NCBI RefSeq assembly: GCF_018409545.1
Contig: NZ_AP024563.1
Coordinates: 1,504,755 to 1,568,754 of the forward strand
From: Allochromatium tepidum
GTDB taxonomy: Bacteria; Pseudomonadota; Gammaproteobacteria; Chromatiales; Chromatiaceae
Reading direction: 5' to 3'
DNA: 64,000 nucleotides
The position numbers and the translations under genes are program-made. The notes under the pieces were generated by a model. It saw only the letters and a program-made list of their open reading frames with translations. It made no database searches and was not told the origin of the DNA. The stretch's first letter is position 1. Each line of letters begins with the position of its first letter. Positions 17,310 to 25,625 of the stretch are shown in pieces.

Positions 17310-18410
17310 TCAGATCGCGGCGATTCCTCCAGCATCGGATCGAGCTTTGATCAAAATTTTGTCCAAATTCGTCTCGTTGACAATCATGAAATCGTCTTTA
17401 TCTCTTTCCATTACCGGCACATCGTTCTCATCTTTCAAAACTTCCCCATTGACTTTTTTGACCTTAAATATTGGCGTTGTAATAACGTCTACTAGAATAG
17501 CCGCTAAAGCATAACCGTTTTCGATAATCCGTATGATTTCATCATTGAGTTTGGCTAGCTCCGCCTCTTTATCAACAGTGCGGCCTTTCAGGTCTTCCAA
17601 GAAACTGTCGATTTCCTTAAGGCTATCAAAGTACTGATTGAATTGACCATAAATCGAGGAAAGTACAACTTTGATCTTACGCGCATATTCCTCGGTTAAA
17701 ATCAACTGTTCAATCGCCCTGCCAAGCTTTCCGACAGCTTCACTGACTTCAGTGTCAGCCTTACGCGCATTCTTAAGCGCCTCCTCACCATGACTGTTAT
17801 AAGCCCATCCTGCAATTGCCAATATCGGTGCCGCAACGGCTGCACTTAGAATAGCTGTACCACCGGCCATACCTAAGCCGCCTGTCGCTAGCGAACCACC
17901 ACCAATAGCCGCTAAGGTTGCGTTGGTTGCAGCAACGCCTGCAAGTGATGAAATCGCTGTACCTGTGGATGCCGCACCCAAAGCCATGACACCACCATAA
18001 ACCGCGAAACCTGCCGCTGCACCGGCTGCACCGGCACCAACAACAGTGCCTAGCACACCCACGGCTGTATAGCTGTAGCTTTCGATTTTTTGCAGTTCAT
18101 GCTTAGGAATACGTATTTCCAGTTTATTCTGGCGATTTGCCTGCAATTGCTGAAGAAGCTTATCGGCTAGAGTCTTAAATTCGCCAAAGCTTTGGCCAAT
18201 TTCTAACTCTTTTTTTCCAAGCATTTCGAGAACAAGTGTGGTTTCTGCTTCCTGTTCATCAAAAGCAGATTTTTTTCTTTCATAGCGACTTTTAGCGCTT
18301 TTGACAATTTCATCTGCCTCAGAATGTTTTTGATAACCGTCGTAGCCTTTTTTAACTCCATAAGCAGCCGTTGCTAAAGCAGCGGCACCGATAATGATTG
18401 GAAGTGGCAT
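17310..18410 (-). CDS. Glycine-zipper, coiled-coil membrane protein of unknown function
   Basis: The 366-residue protein has a short hydrophobic N-terminus (MPLPIIIGAAALATAAYGV) and a charged coiled coil to about residue 105. A long Gly/Ala-rich membrane region at about 115-210 has repeated small-xxx-small spacing (GAGAAGAAAGFAVYGG, GGGSLATGGLGMAGG). A second helical domain (about 215-310) and a short polar tail follow. Glycine zippers of this kind pack membrane helices and occur in pore-forming and membrane-disrupting proteins. It is the first gene of an AT-rich operon with the split membrane gene and the cysteine-cluster gene. AGAGG precedes the ATG. No family name or activity can be given. 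Confidence 0.7.
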   Translation of the reverse strand: MPLPIIIGAAALATAAYGVKKGYDGYQKHSEADEIVKSAKSRYERKKSAFDEQEAETTLVLEMLGKKELEIGQSFGEFKTLADKLLQQLQANRQNKLEIRIPKHELQKIESYSYTAVGVLGTVVGAGAAGAAAGFAVYGGVMALGAASTGTAISSLAGVAATNATLAAIGGGSLATGGLGMAGGTAILSAAVAAPILAIAGWAYNSHGEEALKNARKADTEVSEAVGKLGRAIEQLILTEEYARKIKVVLSSIYGQFNQYFDSLKEIDSFLEDLKGRTVDKEAELAKLNDEIIRIIENGYALAAILVDVITTPIFKVKKVNGEVLKDENDVPVMERDKDDFMIVNETNLDKILIKARSDAGGIAAI

Positions 18411-18608
18411 AGTAATAAACCTCTTTGTTAGCTAAATTTAATCCATTCAGACATATTCATCGCCGCTTACAGCAAATCATCTTTTTTGCGTCTTAAAGAC
18501 GCTATTAAGTGATGCTGAACCGCGAAGCGTGCAAGGCAAAACAAAATACTATCACGCTGTTTAGAAGGAATTTACTTCTATTGCATTGACGGCATTGGAA
18601 GCTGATTT
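18411..18608. promoter_or_regulatory. Probable promoter region of the glycine-zipper operon
   Basis: This AT-rich 198 bp separates the operon start from the IS66-family element inserted upstream. No clear sigma-70 boxes stand out, but it is the only upstream DNA left. The insertion upstream could have removed distal regulatory sequence. Confidence 0.35.
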
Positions 18609-20066
18609 GTAACTACTCAGGCCGTAAACGCCGTGCGAAGGACTTCGAACGGATTACGGCTATTGAGCCGACTGGTCTCCCACACCGAGCGCAGGATGCA
18701 GAACGCCTTGGCCCCGGCCTCCGAGCGGAAGCCGCCGCTGACCTTGAGCTTGACCTTCACCGGGCGCACGGTGCGCTCGGCCCGATTGTTGTCGAAGGGC
18801 ACGCGCCAATCGGTCAGAAAGCGCCAGACTTCGGTTTTGTAGTCGCGCAAGCGCACCAGGAGGTTGGTGGCCGGGTGTTGTTTGCGGCAGCGCTTGTCGT
18901 CGGGATCCGGCGGTTTGACCGGAAACACCGCCAGCCCGTTGGCCACCTGTTCGTCATAGCGGGCCGGCACGCCGGCGACGAACGCGGAATCTAAGGCCGT
19001 GCGCTTCTGGGCTTGGGCTTGCTTGACGGCCTCCAACCCCTCCAACAACACCTGCCGCAACGCCACCGGCCACCAATGCCCGGTCGACTCCGCCAGATAG
19101 AGCAACTCACGCAGGTGGTGCGCGTTGCACAGGGCATGGGTCGCTTGGCTGTAATGCCAGTAGGACTTCCAGTGGTCGTGCACCGCACAGCCTTTGAACG
19201 CCGGCAGGATCCCAGCGGCCTCCATCGCGTCCTGGCCGCGTTTCGGGTGGGTGCTGTAGTGCACCGCGCGCGCGCACGCCCCGACATGTAACCAGTGCAG
19301 GGCGCCGGCCACGCGCATCCCGCTTTCATCAAAGTGCCCAACCTCGGCCTCCAGCACCGCCATGCGCGTGGCTTCGTAGTCATCGGCCAACCGCTCACCG
19401 GCCTGCTTCACCCACGCCTGCACTGTCCCATCCGAAGGATGGACGCCGTATTGGTCGGCCAGAATCTCCGTGACGCGCTCCAGGCTGACGAAATGCCCTT
19501 CCACCAACCCGACGGCATACGCCTTCAGGCGTGGTCCATAGCGGATGTTGGGCGTGACATCGCCCGGAAACACCTCACAGTGCTCCCGACCACAGCCGCA
19601 CTGAACCGACCATTGACGGTACTCCGTCACCACCACCCGTGGCTCCGGCAGATCGATCTGTTGGCGCCGTTCCTTCAACGCCGCTTCCTGCTCGGATAAC
19701 TCCCGCCCGCAGACGCACACCCCCGACGGGCGCACATCCACCACCCCGTCCGGGGTTTCCACCATCCGTAAGGTCTTTCCCGGATGATCCGCCTGACCTC
19801 CGCTCGGCTTCTCCCCGCGACGACGCGGTTGCGCCGCCCCTTTCCTCAACCCATCCGAGGACGGCGGCTTACTGGAGTTACGGCTCGTCTTCTCCACCCG
19901 CTCTTCCAGCTCCTTCAACCGACTCTCCAGGTTCACCACCGCCTCAAACAACAGCCAAATCAGTGCGTCTTTCTCCGCGTGACTCATACCGTCGAGATCG
20001 GCTTGGGTGGGGCGCTGTAGATTCATGCGCTTAGCATAACTCGGTTGGGGGAGCCTGAGTAGTTAC
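18609..20066 (-). mobile_element. IS66-family insertion sequence (tnpC-only type)
   Basis: Perfect 14-bp inverted repeats bound the element: GTAACTACTCAGGC at 18609-18622 and GCCTGAGTAGTTAC at 20053-20066. They start GTAA as in IS66. The flanking octamers GCTGATTT (18601-18608) and ACTGATTT (20067-20074) agree at 7 of 8 bases, consistent with an 8-bp target duplication that has drifted by one base. Only a tnpC-type transposase is present, as in the ISBst12-like branch; tnpA and tnpB are absent. Confidence 0.85.
18617..20026 (-). CDS. IS66-family transposase (TnpC type)
   Basis: The 469-residue protein has the IS66 order: N-terminal leucine-rich coiled coil with KTSRNSSKPPSSDG near residue 45, then a zinc-binding region with VCVCGRELSEQE and CGCGREHCEVFPG. 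The DDE core shows VGHFDESGMRVAG, AVHDHWKSYWHY and a C-terminal DNNRAERTVRPVKVKLKVSGGFRS. Length and motifs are complete. GC content is like the chromosome, unlike the AT-rich DNA beside it. Confidence 0.93.
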   Translation of the reverse strand: MNLQRPTQADLDGMSHAEKDALIWLLFEAVVNLESRLKELEERVEKTSRNSSKPPSSDGLRKGAAQPRRRGEKPSGGQADHPGKTLRMVETPDGVVDVRPSGVCVCGRELSEQEAALKERRQQIDLPEPRVVVTEYRQWSVQCGCGREHCEVFPGDVTPNIRYGPRLKAYAVGLVEGHFVSLERVTEILADQYGVHPSDGTVQAWVKQAGERLADDYEATRMAVLEAEVGHFDESGMRVAGALHWLHVGACARAVHYSTHPKRGQDAMEAAGILPAFKGCAVHDHWKSYWHYSQATHALCNAHHLRELLYLAESTGHWWPVALRQVLLEGLEAVKQAQAQKRTALDSAFVAGVPARYDEQVANGLAVFPVKPPDPDDKRCRKQHPATNLLVRLRDYKTEVWRFLTDWRVPFDNNRAERTVRPVKVKLKVSGGFRSEAGAKAFCILRSVWETSRLNSRNPFEVLRTAFTA

Positions 20067-20349
20067 ACTGATTTTAACAGCGCTTTCACTGATCGTTTCG
20101 TGATCCAGGTCAACTTTTTGGATATTTTCCGAACATTCGACGCAACATGTAGAAAAACACAGATTATGGCCAGCAGTTACAAGCCCTTGCTGCGCTCGTT
20201 GCTGTAGCGCACCAGGTATCGGCTATGGTGCCCGCAATAGAGCCGAATATTTAAGACCGTGCGGACGTGCCGCCGAGGGTTCCCACAGGACGCGACCAGC
20301 CCATGCGCTTCGACCGGCTGGTCCGCCCGCACTCCCGGAAACGGCACGC
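20067..20349. other. Intergenic region between the IS66 element and the Fic gene
   Basis: No gene, RNA or strong repeat is evident in these 283 bp. The DNA changes from AT-rich next to the element to GC-rich near the Fic gene, which may mark the old edge of an acquired segment around 20170-20200. Confidence 0.4.
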
Positions 20350-21177
20350 TCAACGCGAACCCCGCTTAGCCTGGTATGCCTGCGCCTGTTCGACCAGCGC
20401 CCGTGTCGCCGCATAGGCCGCACGGCAGAAAGCCCGGAAATCCGCCTCCAGATCGGCCCTCGGCCAGACGCCCGTCGTCGGCGTCAGCGGTCCCAGAGTC
20501 AACTGGTACTCAGCCAGGGTGTCGATATAGCGCTTGCGATCCCTGACCTCGATCACGACCGGCAGATGACCGGCGCGCAGCACCGGCACATTGGACAGTA
20601 GCCGTGCGAGCCGACCATTGCCGTCCCAGAACGGATGGATGTGCACGAACCCGAGATGCAGATGCGCATAGGCGTCAATGGCCTCGGACTCGCTCAGGGT
20701 ACCGCTCGCCAGCCGCTTCAGTTTATCGAGCCAGTCAGCCATCAGCGCCGGTACATGCTCGGGCGCCGCATATTCGATGAAGGTCTGGCGTCCATCCGAC
20801 GTCACGGCATAGGTGCCGTTGGGTTCGCGCTTCCAGGCGCCGAACGGCTTGAAAATATCCGGCGTCACCTGGGTCTGGACAACGCGATGCAGCTCGAACA
20901 GCCGCTCGGTCGTCAGATCCTCGTCCAGCCAGGCATAGATCAGCTCGATCGCGCGGGCATGGCCCATGACCTCCTGATGATCCTTCAGCGGCTTGCCGGA
21001 GATCGTCAGCCCCTCCTCGATGACGAATTTGGTCTCGCCGAGGGTCAGGGTGTTGCCTTCGATGGCGGTCGAGCCATGCGTCCAGAGATCGCGGATCTGG
21101 GCCAGCAGCGCCGCGCGCAGATCGGGGTCGAGTCCCTGGAAGGCATGGAACCGGGAGAGTCTGTCGAGCCGACACAT
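20350..21177 (-). CDS. Fic-domain protein with N-terminal inhibitory motif
   Basis: Fic proteins transfer AMP or other phosphate-containing groups to target proteins. The 275-residue protein has a complete active-site loop, HPFWDGNGRLAR at residues 181-192. The N-terminal motif STAIEG (Ser36-Gly41) matches the (S/T)xxxE(G/N) autoinhibitory helix, so it is a class II, self-inhibited Fic protein. The surrounding helices (GLTISGKPLKDHQEVMGHARA, ELHRVVQTQV) fit the family. It starts 60 bp downstream of ileS on the same strand and may be read from the ileS transcript. Confidence 0.92.
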   Translation of the reverse strand: MCRLDRLSRFHAFQGLDPDLRAALLAQIRDLWTHGSTAIEGNTLTLGETKFVIEEGLTISGKPLKDHQEVMGHARAIELIYAWLDEDLTTERLFELHRVVQTQVTPDIFKPFGAWKREPNGTYAVTSDGRQTFIEYAAPEHVPALMADWLDKLKRLASGTLSESEAIDAYAHLHLGFVHIHPFWDGNGRLARLLSNVPVLRAGHLPVVIEVRDRKRYIDTLAEYQLTLGPLTPTTGVWPRADLEADFRAFCRAAYAATRALVEQAQAYQAKRGSR

Positions 21178-21237
21178 TAGGCTGCTTTCTCGGCGGATGG
21201 ATCCGGCGGCGCTGGGTCAGGGGGAGGCGAATCTCCT

Positions 21238-24066
21238 CTACGCAAAACGCCGCGTCTCGCCGCTGCCGGCGACGTTCTCGGCACAGCGTCCGCAGAGTTC
21301 GGGATGCTCCGGATCGACGCCCACATCGGCGCGATGGTGCCAGCAACGCACGCACTTGGCGTGCTCGGAGGCGCTGACGCGCACGGCCAGGCCATCCAAC
21401 TCGGTCGCGACCGCCTCATCCGGACGCGCGGCGAGCGGGTGCAGGCGCGTCTCGGAGACGATGAGCGCAAAGCGCAGTTCGTCGTCGAGCCGGCCCAGCA
21501 CATCGAGCAGTGCATCCGAGCCGTACAGATCCAACTCGGCATCGAGCGACGAACCGATGCCGCCCGCCTTGCGCGCAGTCTCCAGTGCCGGGCCGACCGC
21601 CAGGCGCACGGCGATCACCTGATCCCAGAAGGCTCGGTCCATCGGATCGCCGTCATCGAGCGCGAACAGCCCCTCGTACCAGGTCTCGGTGAAAACGGTC
21701 TCGGCGCGCTCGCCGGGGATCGCGGCCCAGATCTCATCGGCGGTGAAGCTCAGGATGGGTGCCAGCCAGCGGCTCATGGCCTCGATGATGTGATACATCG
21801 CCGTCTGGCACGAGCGACGCGGCAGGCTGTCGGCCGGGGTGGTGTACTGGCGATCCTTGATGACATCGAGATAGAACCCGCCCAGGTCGACCACGCAGAA
21901 CTGCTGCACCTTCTGATAGATCAAATGGAACTGATAGTCCCGATACGCCGCGATCACCTCCTGTTGCAGCCGGTGCGCGCGGTCGACGGCCCAGCGGTCG
22001 AGTTCGATCATCTCCGACGGCGCGACAGCGTTGGCCGCCGGGTCGAAGCCTTCCAGATTGGCGAGCAGGAAGCGCGCGGTGTTGCGGATGCGCCGGTAGG
22101 CGTCCGCCGTGCGCTTGAGGATCTCATCGCTCACGCTCATCTCAGCGCGATAATCGGTCGCCGCCACCCACAGCCGGATGATGTCGGCCCCGAGCGTCTT
22201 CATCACTTCCTGCGGGCTGACCACATTGCCCTTGGACTTGGACATCTTCTCGCCCTTGGCATCGACGGTGAAGCCGTGGGTGAGCACCTGACGATAGGGC
22301 GCGCGCCCGTGCATGGCCACCGAGGTCATCAGCGAGGACTGGAACCAGCCGCGATGCTGGTCCGAGCCTTCCAGATAGAGATCGGCCGGGGCGCTCAGTC
22401 CGTCGCGATGCTCCAGCACACAGGCATGGGTCACGCCCGAGTCGAACCAGACATCCAGGGTGTCGTGCACCTTGTCGTAGAGCGCGCCCTCGTCGGCGAG
22501 CAGATCGGCCGGCTCCAGCGCGAACCAGGCCTCGATGCCGTGCTTCTCGACCCGCTTGGCCACCAGCTCGATCAGCTCATCCGTGCGCGGGTGCAGCGCG
22601 CCGGTCTCCTTGTGGACGAACAGCGGAATCGGCACGCCCCAGGTCCGCTGGCGCGAGATGCACCAGTCGGGCCGACCGCGGACCATGCCCTCGATGCGAC
22701 TCTGGCCCCAATCGGGCATCCAGCGCACCCCTTCGATCTCGCTCAGGGCGGTGTCGCGCAACCCCTGCTTGTCCATGCTGATGAACCACTGCGGCGTGGC
22801 GCGGAAGATGATCGGCGTCTTGTGACGCCAGCAGTGCGGGTAGCTATGCGTGAAGCGTGTCTCCAGGAGCAGCGCGCCGTGCTGCTTGAGCACCTCGACC
22901 ACGTGCTCATTGGCCTTGAAGACGTTCTCGCCCTCGAACAGCGGTGTGCCGGGCAGGAAACGCCCGTCGCCGCCGACCGGGTTGTCGACCGCCAGACCAT
23001 AGCGCTGACCGACGAGATAGTCCTCCAGACCATGACCGGGCGCGGTGTGGACGGCGCCGGTACCGGCGTCCAGCGTCACATGCTCGCCGACGATGATCGG
23101 TACTTCACGCTCGTAAAAGGGATGACGCAGCTTGACCCCTTCGAAGTCGATGCCGCGCCCGTAGCCGACCACCCGGTATTCCTGAACGCTCCAGCGGTCC
23201 ATGGTGTCCTTGAGCAGCCCCTCGGCGACCAGCAGCCGTTCGCGCCCCTGTTCGGTGACAGACTCGACGATCACATAGTCGAGTTCGGCATTGAGCGCCA
23301 CGGCCTGATTCGCCGGCAAGGTCCAGGGCGTGGTGGTCCAGATCACGACCGAGACCGGCCCCTCGCCGCAGCCGTTCGGCGAACCCTGACAGCGCAGTTC
23401 CAGCACCGCCGGATCGACCACCGGAAAGCGCACGTCGATAGCGATCGACTGTTTATCGGCATACTCGACCTCGGCCTCGGCCAGCGCCGAGCCGCAGTCG
23501 ACGCACCAGTGCACCGGCTTCTCGCCCTTCTGCAAGTGCCCGTTGGCGATGATGCGCCCGAGCGAGCGGATGATCTCGGCCTCGAAGCCGAAGTCCATGG
23601 TCAGATAGGGCCGCTCCCAGTCGCCGAGTACGCCGAGCCGCTTGAAGTCGGCGCGCTGCTTGTCGACCTGCTTGGCGGCATAGTCGCGGCAGGCGACCCG
23701 GAACTCAGCCGCGCTGATCTTGTGTCCCGGCTTGCCGTGCTTCTTCTCGACCTGCAACTCGATCGGCAGACCGTGACAGTCCCAGCCGGGCACATAGGGC
23801 GCATCGAAGCCGTCGAGCGTGCGCGACTTGACGATGATGTCCTTCAAGACCTTGTTGACGGCGTGACCGATGTGGATCTCGCCGTTGGCGTAGGGCGGAC
23901 CGTCGTGCAGGATGAAGGTCGGCGCCCCGGCGCGCGTGGCGCGGATCCGGCCATAGACGTCGAGCGCCTCCCAGCGCTTGAGCATCTCAGGCTCGCGCTG
24001 GGCGAGGTTGGCCTTCATGGCGAAGTCGGTCTTGGGGAGATTGAGTGTGGGCTTGTAGTCGGTCAC
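21238..24066 (-). CDS. ileS: Isoleucyl-tRNA synthetase
   Basis: IleRS charges tRNA-Ile and edits mischarged valine. The protein is about 942 residues from a GTG start at 24066 ([15 protein letters not shown]), the form seen in relatives. An in-frame ATG at 24093 would add nine residues but has no ribosome site. Class I motifs are present: [20 protein letters not shown] (HIGH) and [11 protein letters not shown] (KMSKS). A C-terminal zinc site reads [12 protein letters not shown] and CGRCAENV. lspA, its usual next gene, lies over 10 kb away. Confidence 0.97.
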   Translation of the reverse strand: MTDYKPTLNLPKTDFAMKANLAQREPEMLKRWEALDVYGRIRATRAGAPTFILHDGPPYANGEIHIGHAVNKVLKDIIVKSRTLDGFDAPYVPGWDCHGLPIELQVEKKHGKPGHKISAAEFRVACRDYAAKQVDKQRADFKRLGVLGDWERPYLTMDFGFEAEIIRSLGRIIANGHLQKGEKPVHWCVDCGSALAEAEVEYADKQSIAIDVRFPVVDPAVLELRCQGSPNGCGEGPVSVVIWTTTPWTLPANQAVALNAELDYVIVESVTEQGRERLLVAEGLLKDTMDRWSVQEYRVVGYGRGIDFEGVKLRHPFYEREVPIIVGEHVTLDAGTGAVHTAPGHGLEDYLVGQRYGLAVDNPVGGDGRFLPGTPLFEGENVFKANEHVVEVLKQHGALLLETRFTHSYPHCWRHKTPIIFRATPQWFISMDKQGLRDTALSEIEGVRWMPDWGQSRIEGMVRGRPDWCISRQRTWGVPIPLFVHKETGALHPRTDELIELVAKRVEKHGIEAWFALEPADLLADEGALYDKVHDTLDVWFDSGVTHACVLEHRDGLSAPADLYLEGSDQHRGWFQSSLMTSVAMHGRAPYRQVLTHGFTVDAKGEKMSKSKGNVVSPQEVMKTLGADIIRLWVAATDYRAEMSVSDEILKRTADAYRRIRNTARFLLANLEGFDPAANAVAPSEMIELDRWAVDRAHRLQQEVIAAYRDYQFHLIYQKVQQFCVVDLGGFYLDVIKDRQYTTPADSLPRRSCQTAMYHIIEAMSRWLAPILSFTADEIWAAIPGERAETVFTETWYEGLFALDDGDPMDRAFWDQVIAVRLAVGPALETARKAGGIGSSLDAELDLYGSDALLDVLGRLDDELRFALIVSETRLHPLAARPDEAVATELDGLAVRVSASEHAKCVRCWHHRADVGVDPEHPELCGRCAENVAGSGETRRFA

Positions 24067-24297
24067 TGGGGTTCGATCCTGAAAGAGGAGCATGTCATGC
24101 CGAACGCGGCTTGGTGATGCAAGCTACAAGTGGGCGCGCACAGAATCAAGCCGCGCGTGATGGAACTGAGTCGGATGACTGGGGCTGCAACCGGATAGAA
24201 TCGCACCAACCACATTCCGCCGATCGCCCGAACGGGGTCGCGAGAGCCGGAGCACGCACCAACCCAAGCCTCAATCAGTCAGGATGCGGTTCGAAAC

Positions 24298-25572
24298 GTG
24301 AATGAAAAGATTCTCGACAAGACTCAGCTACGTATCGGCCTGTTCGTGATGCTCGATCTACCCTGGATGAGTCATCCGTTTTTGACGAACAACTTCAAGA
24401 TCCGCAATCAGCGTCAATTGCGTACCCTGCGCATGCTCGACATCGAGCAGGTTCGGGTCGACCTGGATCGGAGCGATGCCTTCTCCGAGTCCGAGCTGGA
24501 CGAAACGGTGACGCTCGACGAGACCGAGACGTCAGAGAGTGGAGAGGATCTAAGCTCGACGCTCTGGGCCGAGAAGAACGAACGCATCCGCCGCCTGAAG
24601 CAGCGCCGCTCACGCCTGAACCGATGCGCCAAATCCTATGTCCAGAAAGTGGGCATGGCGCGCAAACTCATGGCGCATCTGCGCTCCTCGCCGGCACAGG
24701 CCGCCGAGGAAGCCGGCGAGCTGGTCGACGGCATGGTCAGCGAGCTGACCGAGGACGCCGAGACGACGGTGCAGTTGGTCAATCTCAAGCATCAGGACGA
24801 GAACAGCTACAACCACGCCATCAATGTCTCGGCCCTGGCGCTGGTGCTCGGGCGCAAGCTGGATCTCGATCAGGCGCAGCTGCGCCTGCTCGGTCAGGGC
24901 GGACTCTTCCATGACCTCGGACACCTGAAGATCCCGGCCCAGATCCTGATGAAGAAGGGACCGTTGACCGAACCCGAGCGGCGTTTCTACGAGCAGCATC
25001 CGCGTTACGGGGCCGAGATCGCGCGCCGGATCGGGACACTGCCGGTCGGCGTCATCGAGATCATCGCCAAGCATCACGAGCATCTGGACGGCAGCGGTTA
25101 TCCCGGGGGACTGCGTGCCAACGACCTCGGACTGCTCACCCGCATCCTGACCGTGGTCAACCGCTACGACAATCTCTGCAACGGCTTCGGCGGCGAGCGT
25201 GGTCTGTCGCCGCATCAGGCCGTCTCGCGCATGTATTCCAAGGAACGTCAATGCTACGATCCCAAGGTATTGACGACCTTCATCACCAACCTGGGCGTCT
25301 ATCCGCCCGGTACCGTGGTGCGTCTGAACGACGAGCGCATCGCCGTGGTCATCTCGATCAACGCCGACGACCTGCTCAAGCCCAATGTGCTGGTCTATTC
25401 CGACGAGATCCCCGCCGAGGAGGCCCTGGTGCTGGATCTGATCGAGGAGGGGATCGGGATTCGCGACAGCCTGCACCGCTCCGAGCTGACCCAGACGCAG
25501 ATCGAATATCTCAATCTCTCGGACAAGCTCAGTTACTACTTCCAGGGCGCCCGGAGCGGTTCGGGTCGCTGA
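24298..25572 (+). CDS. HD-GYP domain cyclic-di-GMP phosphodiesterase with DUF3391
   Basis: HD-GYP proteins hydrolyse cyclic di-GMP. The 424-residue protein starts with a DUF3391 domain (QLRIGLFVMLDLPWMSHPF) in residues 1-130. An HD-GYP domain follows, with DENSYNHAINVSALAL, GGLFHDLGHLKIPAQIL and the signature HHEHLDGSGYPGGL near residue 260. All expected metal and GYP residues are present, so it is probably active. The start is a GTG with AGGA 13 bp upstream; an ATG four bases later is out of frame. Its divergence from ileS leaves about 230 bp for promoters. Confidence 0.9.
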   Translation: MNEKILDKTQLRIGLFVMLDLPWMSHPFLTNNFKIRNQRQLRTLRMLDIEQVRVDLDRSDAFSESELDETVTLDETETSESGEDLSSTLWAEKNERIRRLKQRRSRLNRCAKSYVQKVGMARKLMAHLRSSPAQAAEEAGELVDGMVSELTEDAETTVQLVNLKHQDENSYNHAINVSALALVLGRKLDLDQAQLRLLGQGGLFHDLGHLKIPAQILMKKGPLTEPERRFYEQHPRYGAEIARRIGTLPVGVIEIIAKHHEHLDGSGYPGGLRANDLGLLTRILTVVNRYDNLCNGFGGERGLSPHQAVSRMYSKERQCYDPKVLTTFITNLGVYPPGTVVRLNDERIAVVISINADDLLKPNVLVYSDEIPAEEALVLDLIEEGIGIRDSLHRSELTQTQIEYLNLSDKLSYYFQGARSGSGR

Positions 25573-25625
25573 ACGGCGTCCCCTTTGCTAACCTTCGCCC
25601 ATTTTCACCGACAGGGTCACTCATC

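Noticed and set aside
20101-20112. TGATCCAGGTCA, similar to half of an FNR/ANR box
   Set aside because: The match to TTGAT-N4-ATCAA is partial and no gene starts downstream; it is also separated from the glycine-zipper operon by the IS66 element.
21304-24117. A 937-codon open frame antisense to ileS
   Set aside because: It is the shadow of a GC-rich gene on the opposite strand. ileS has all class I synthetase motifs and the antisense protein has no recognisable domain.
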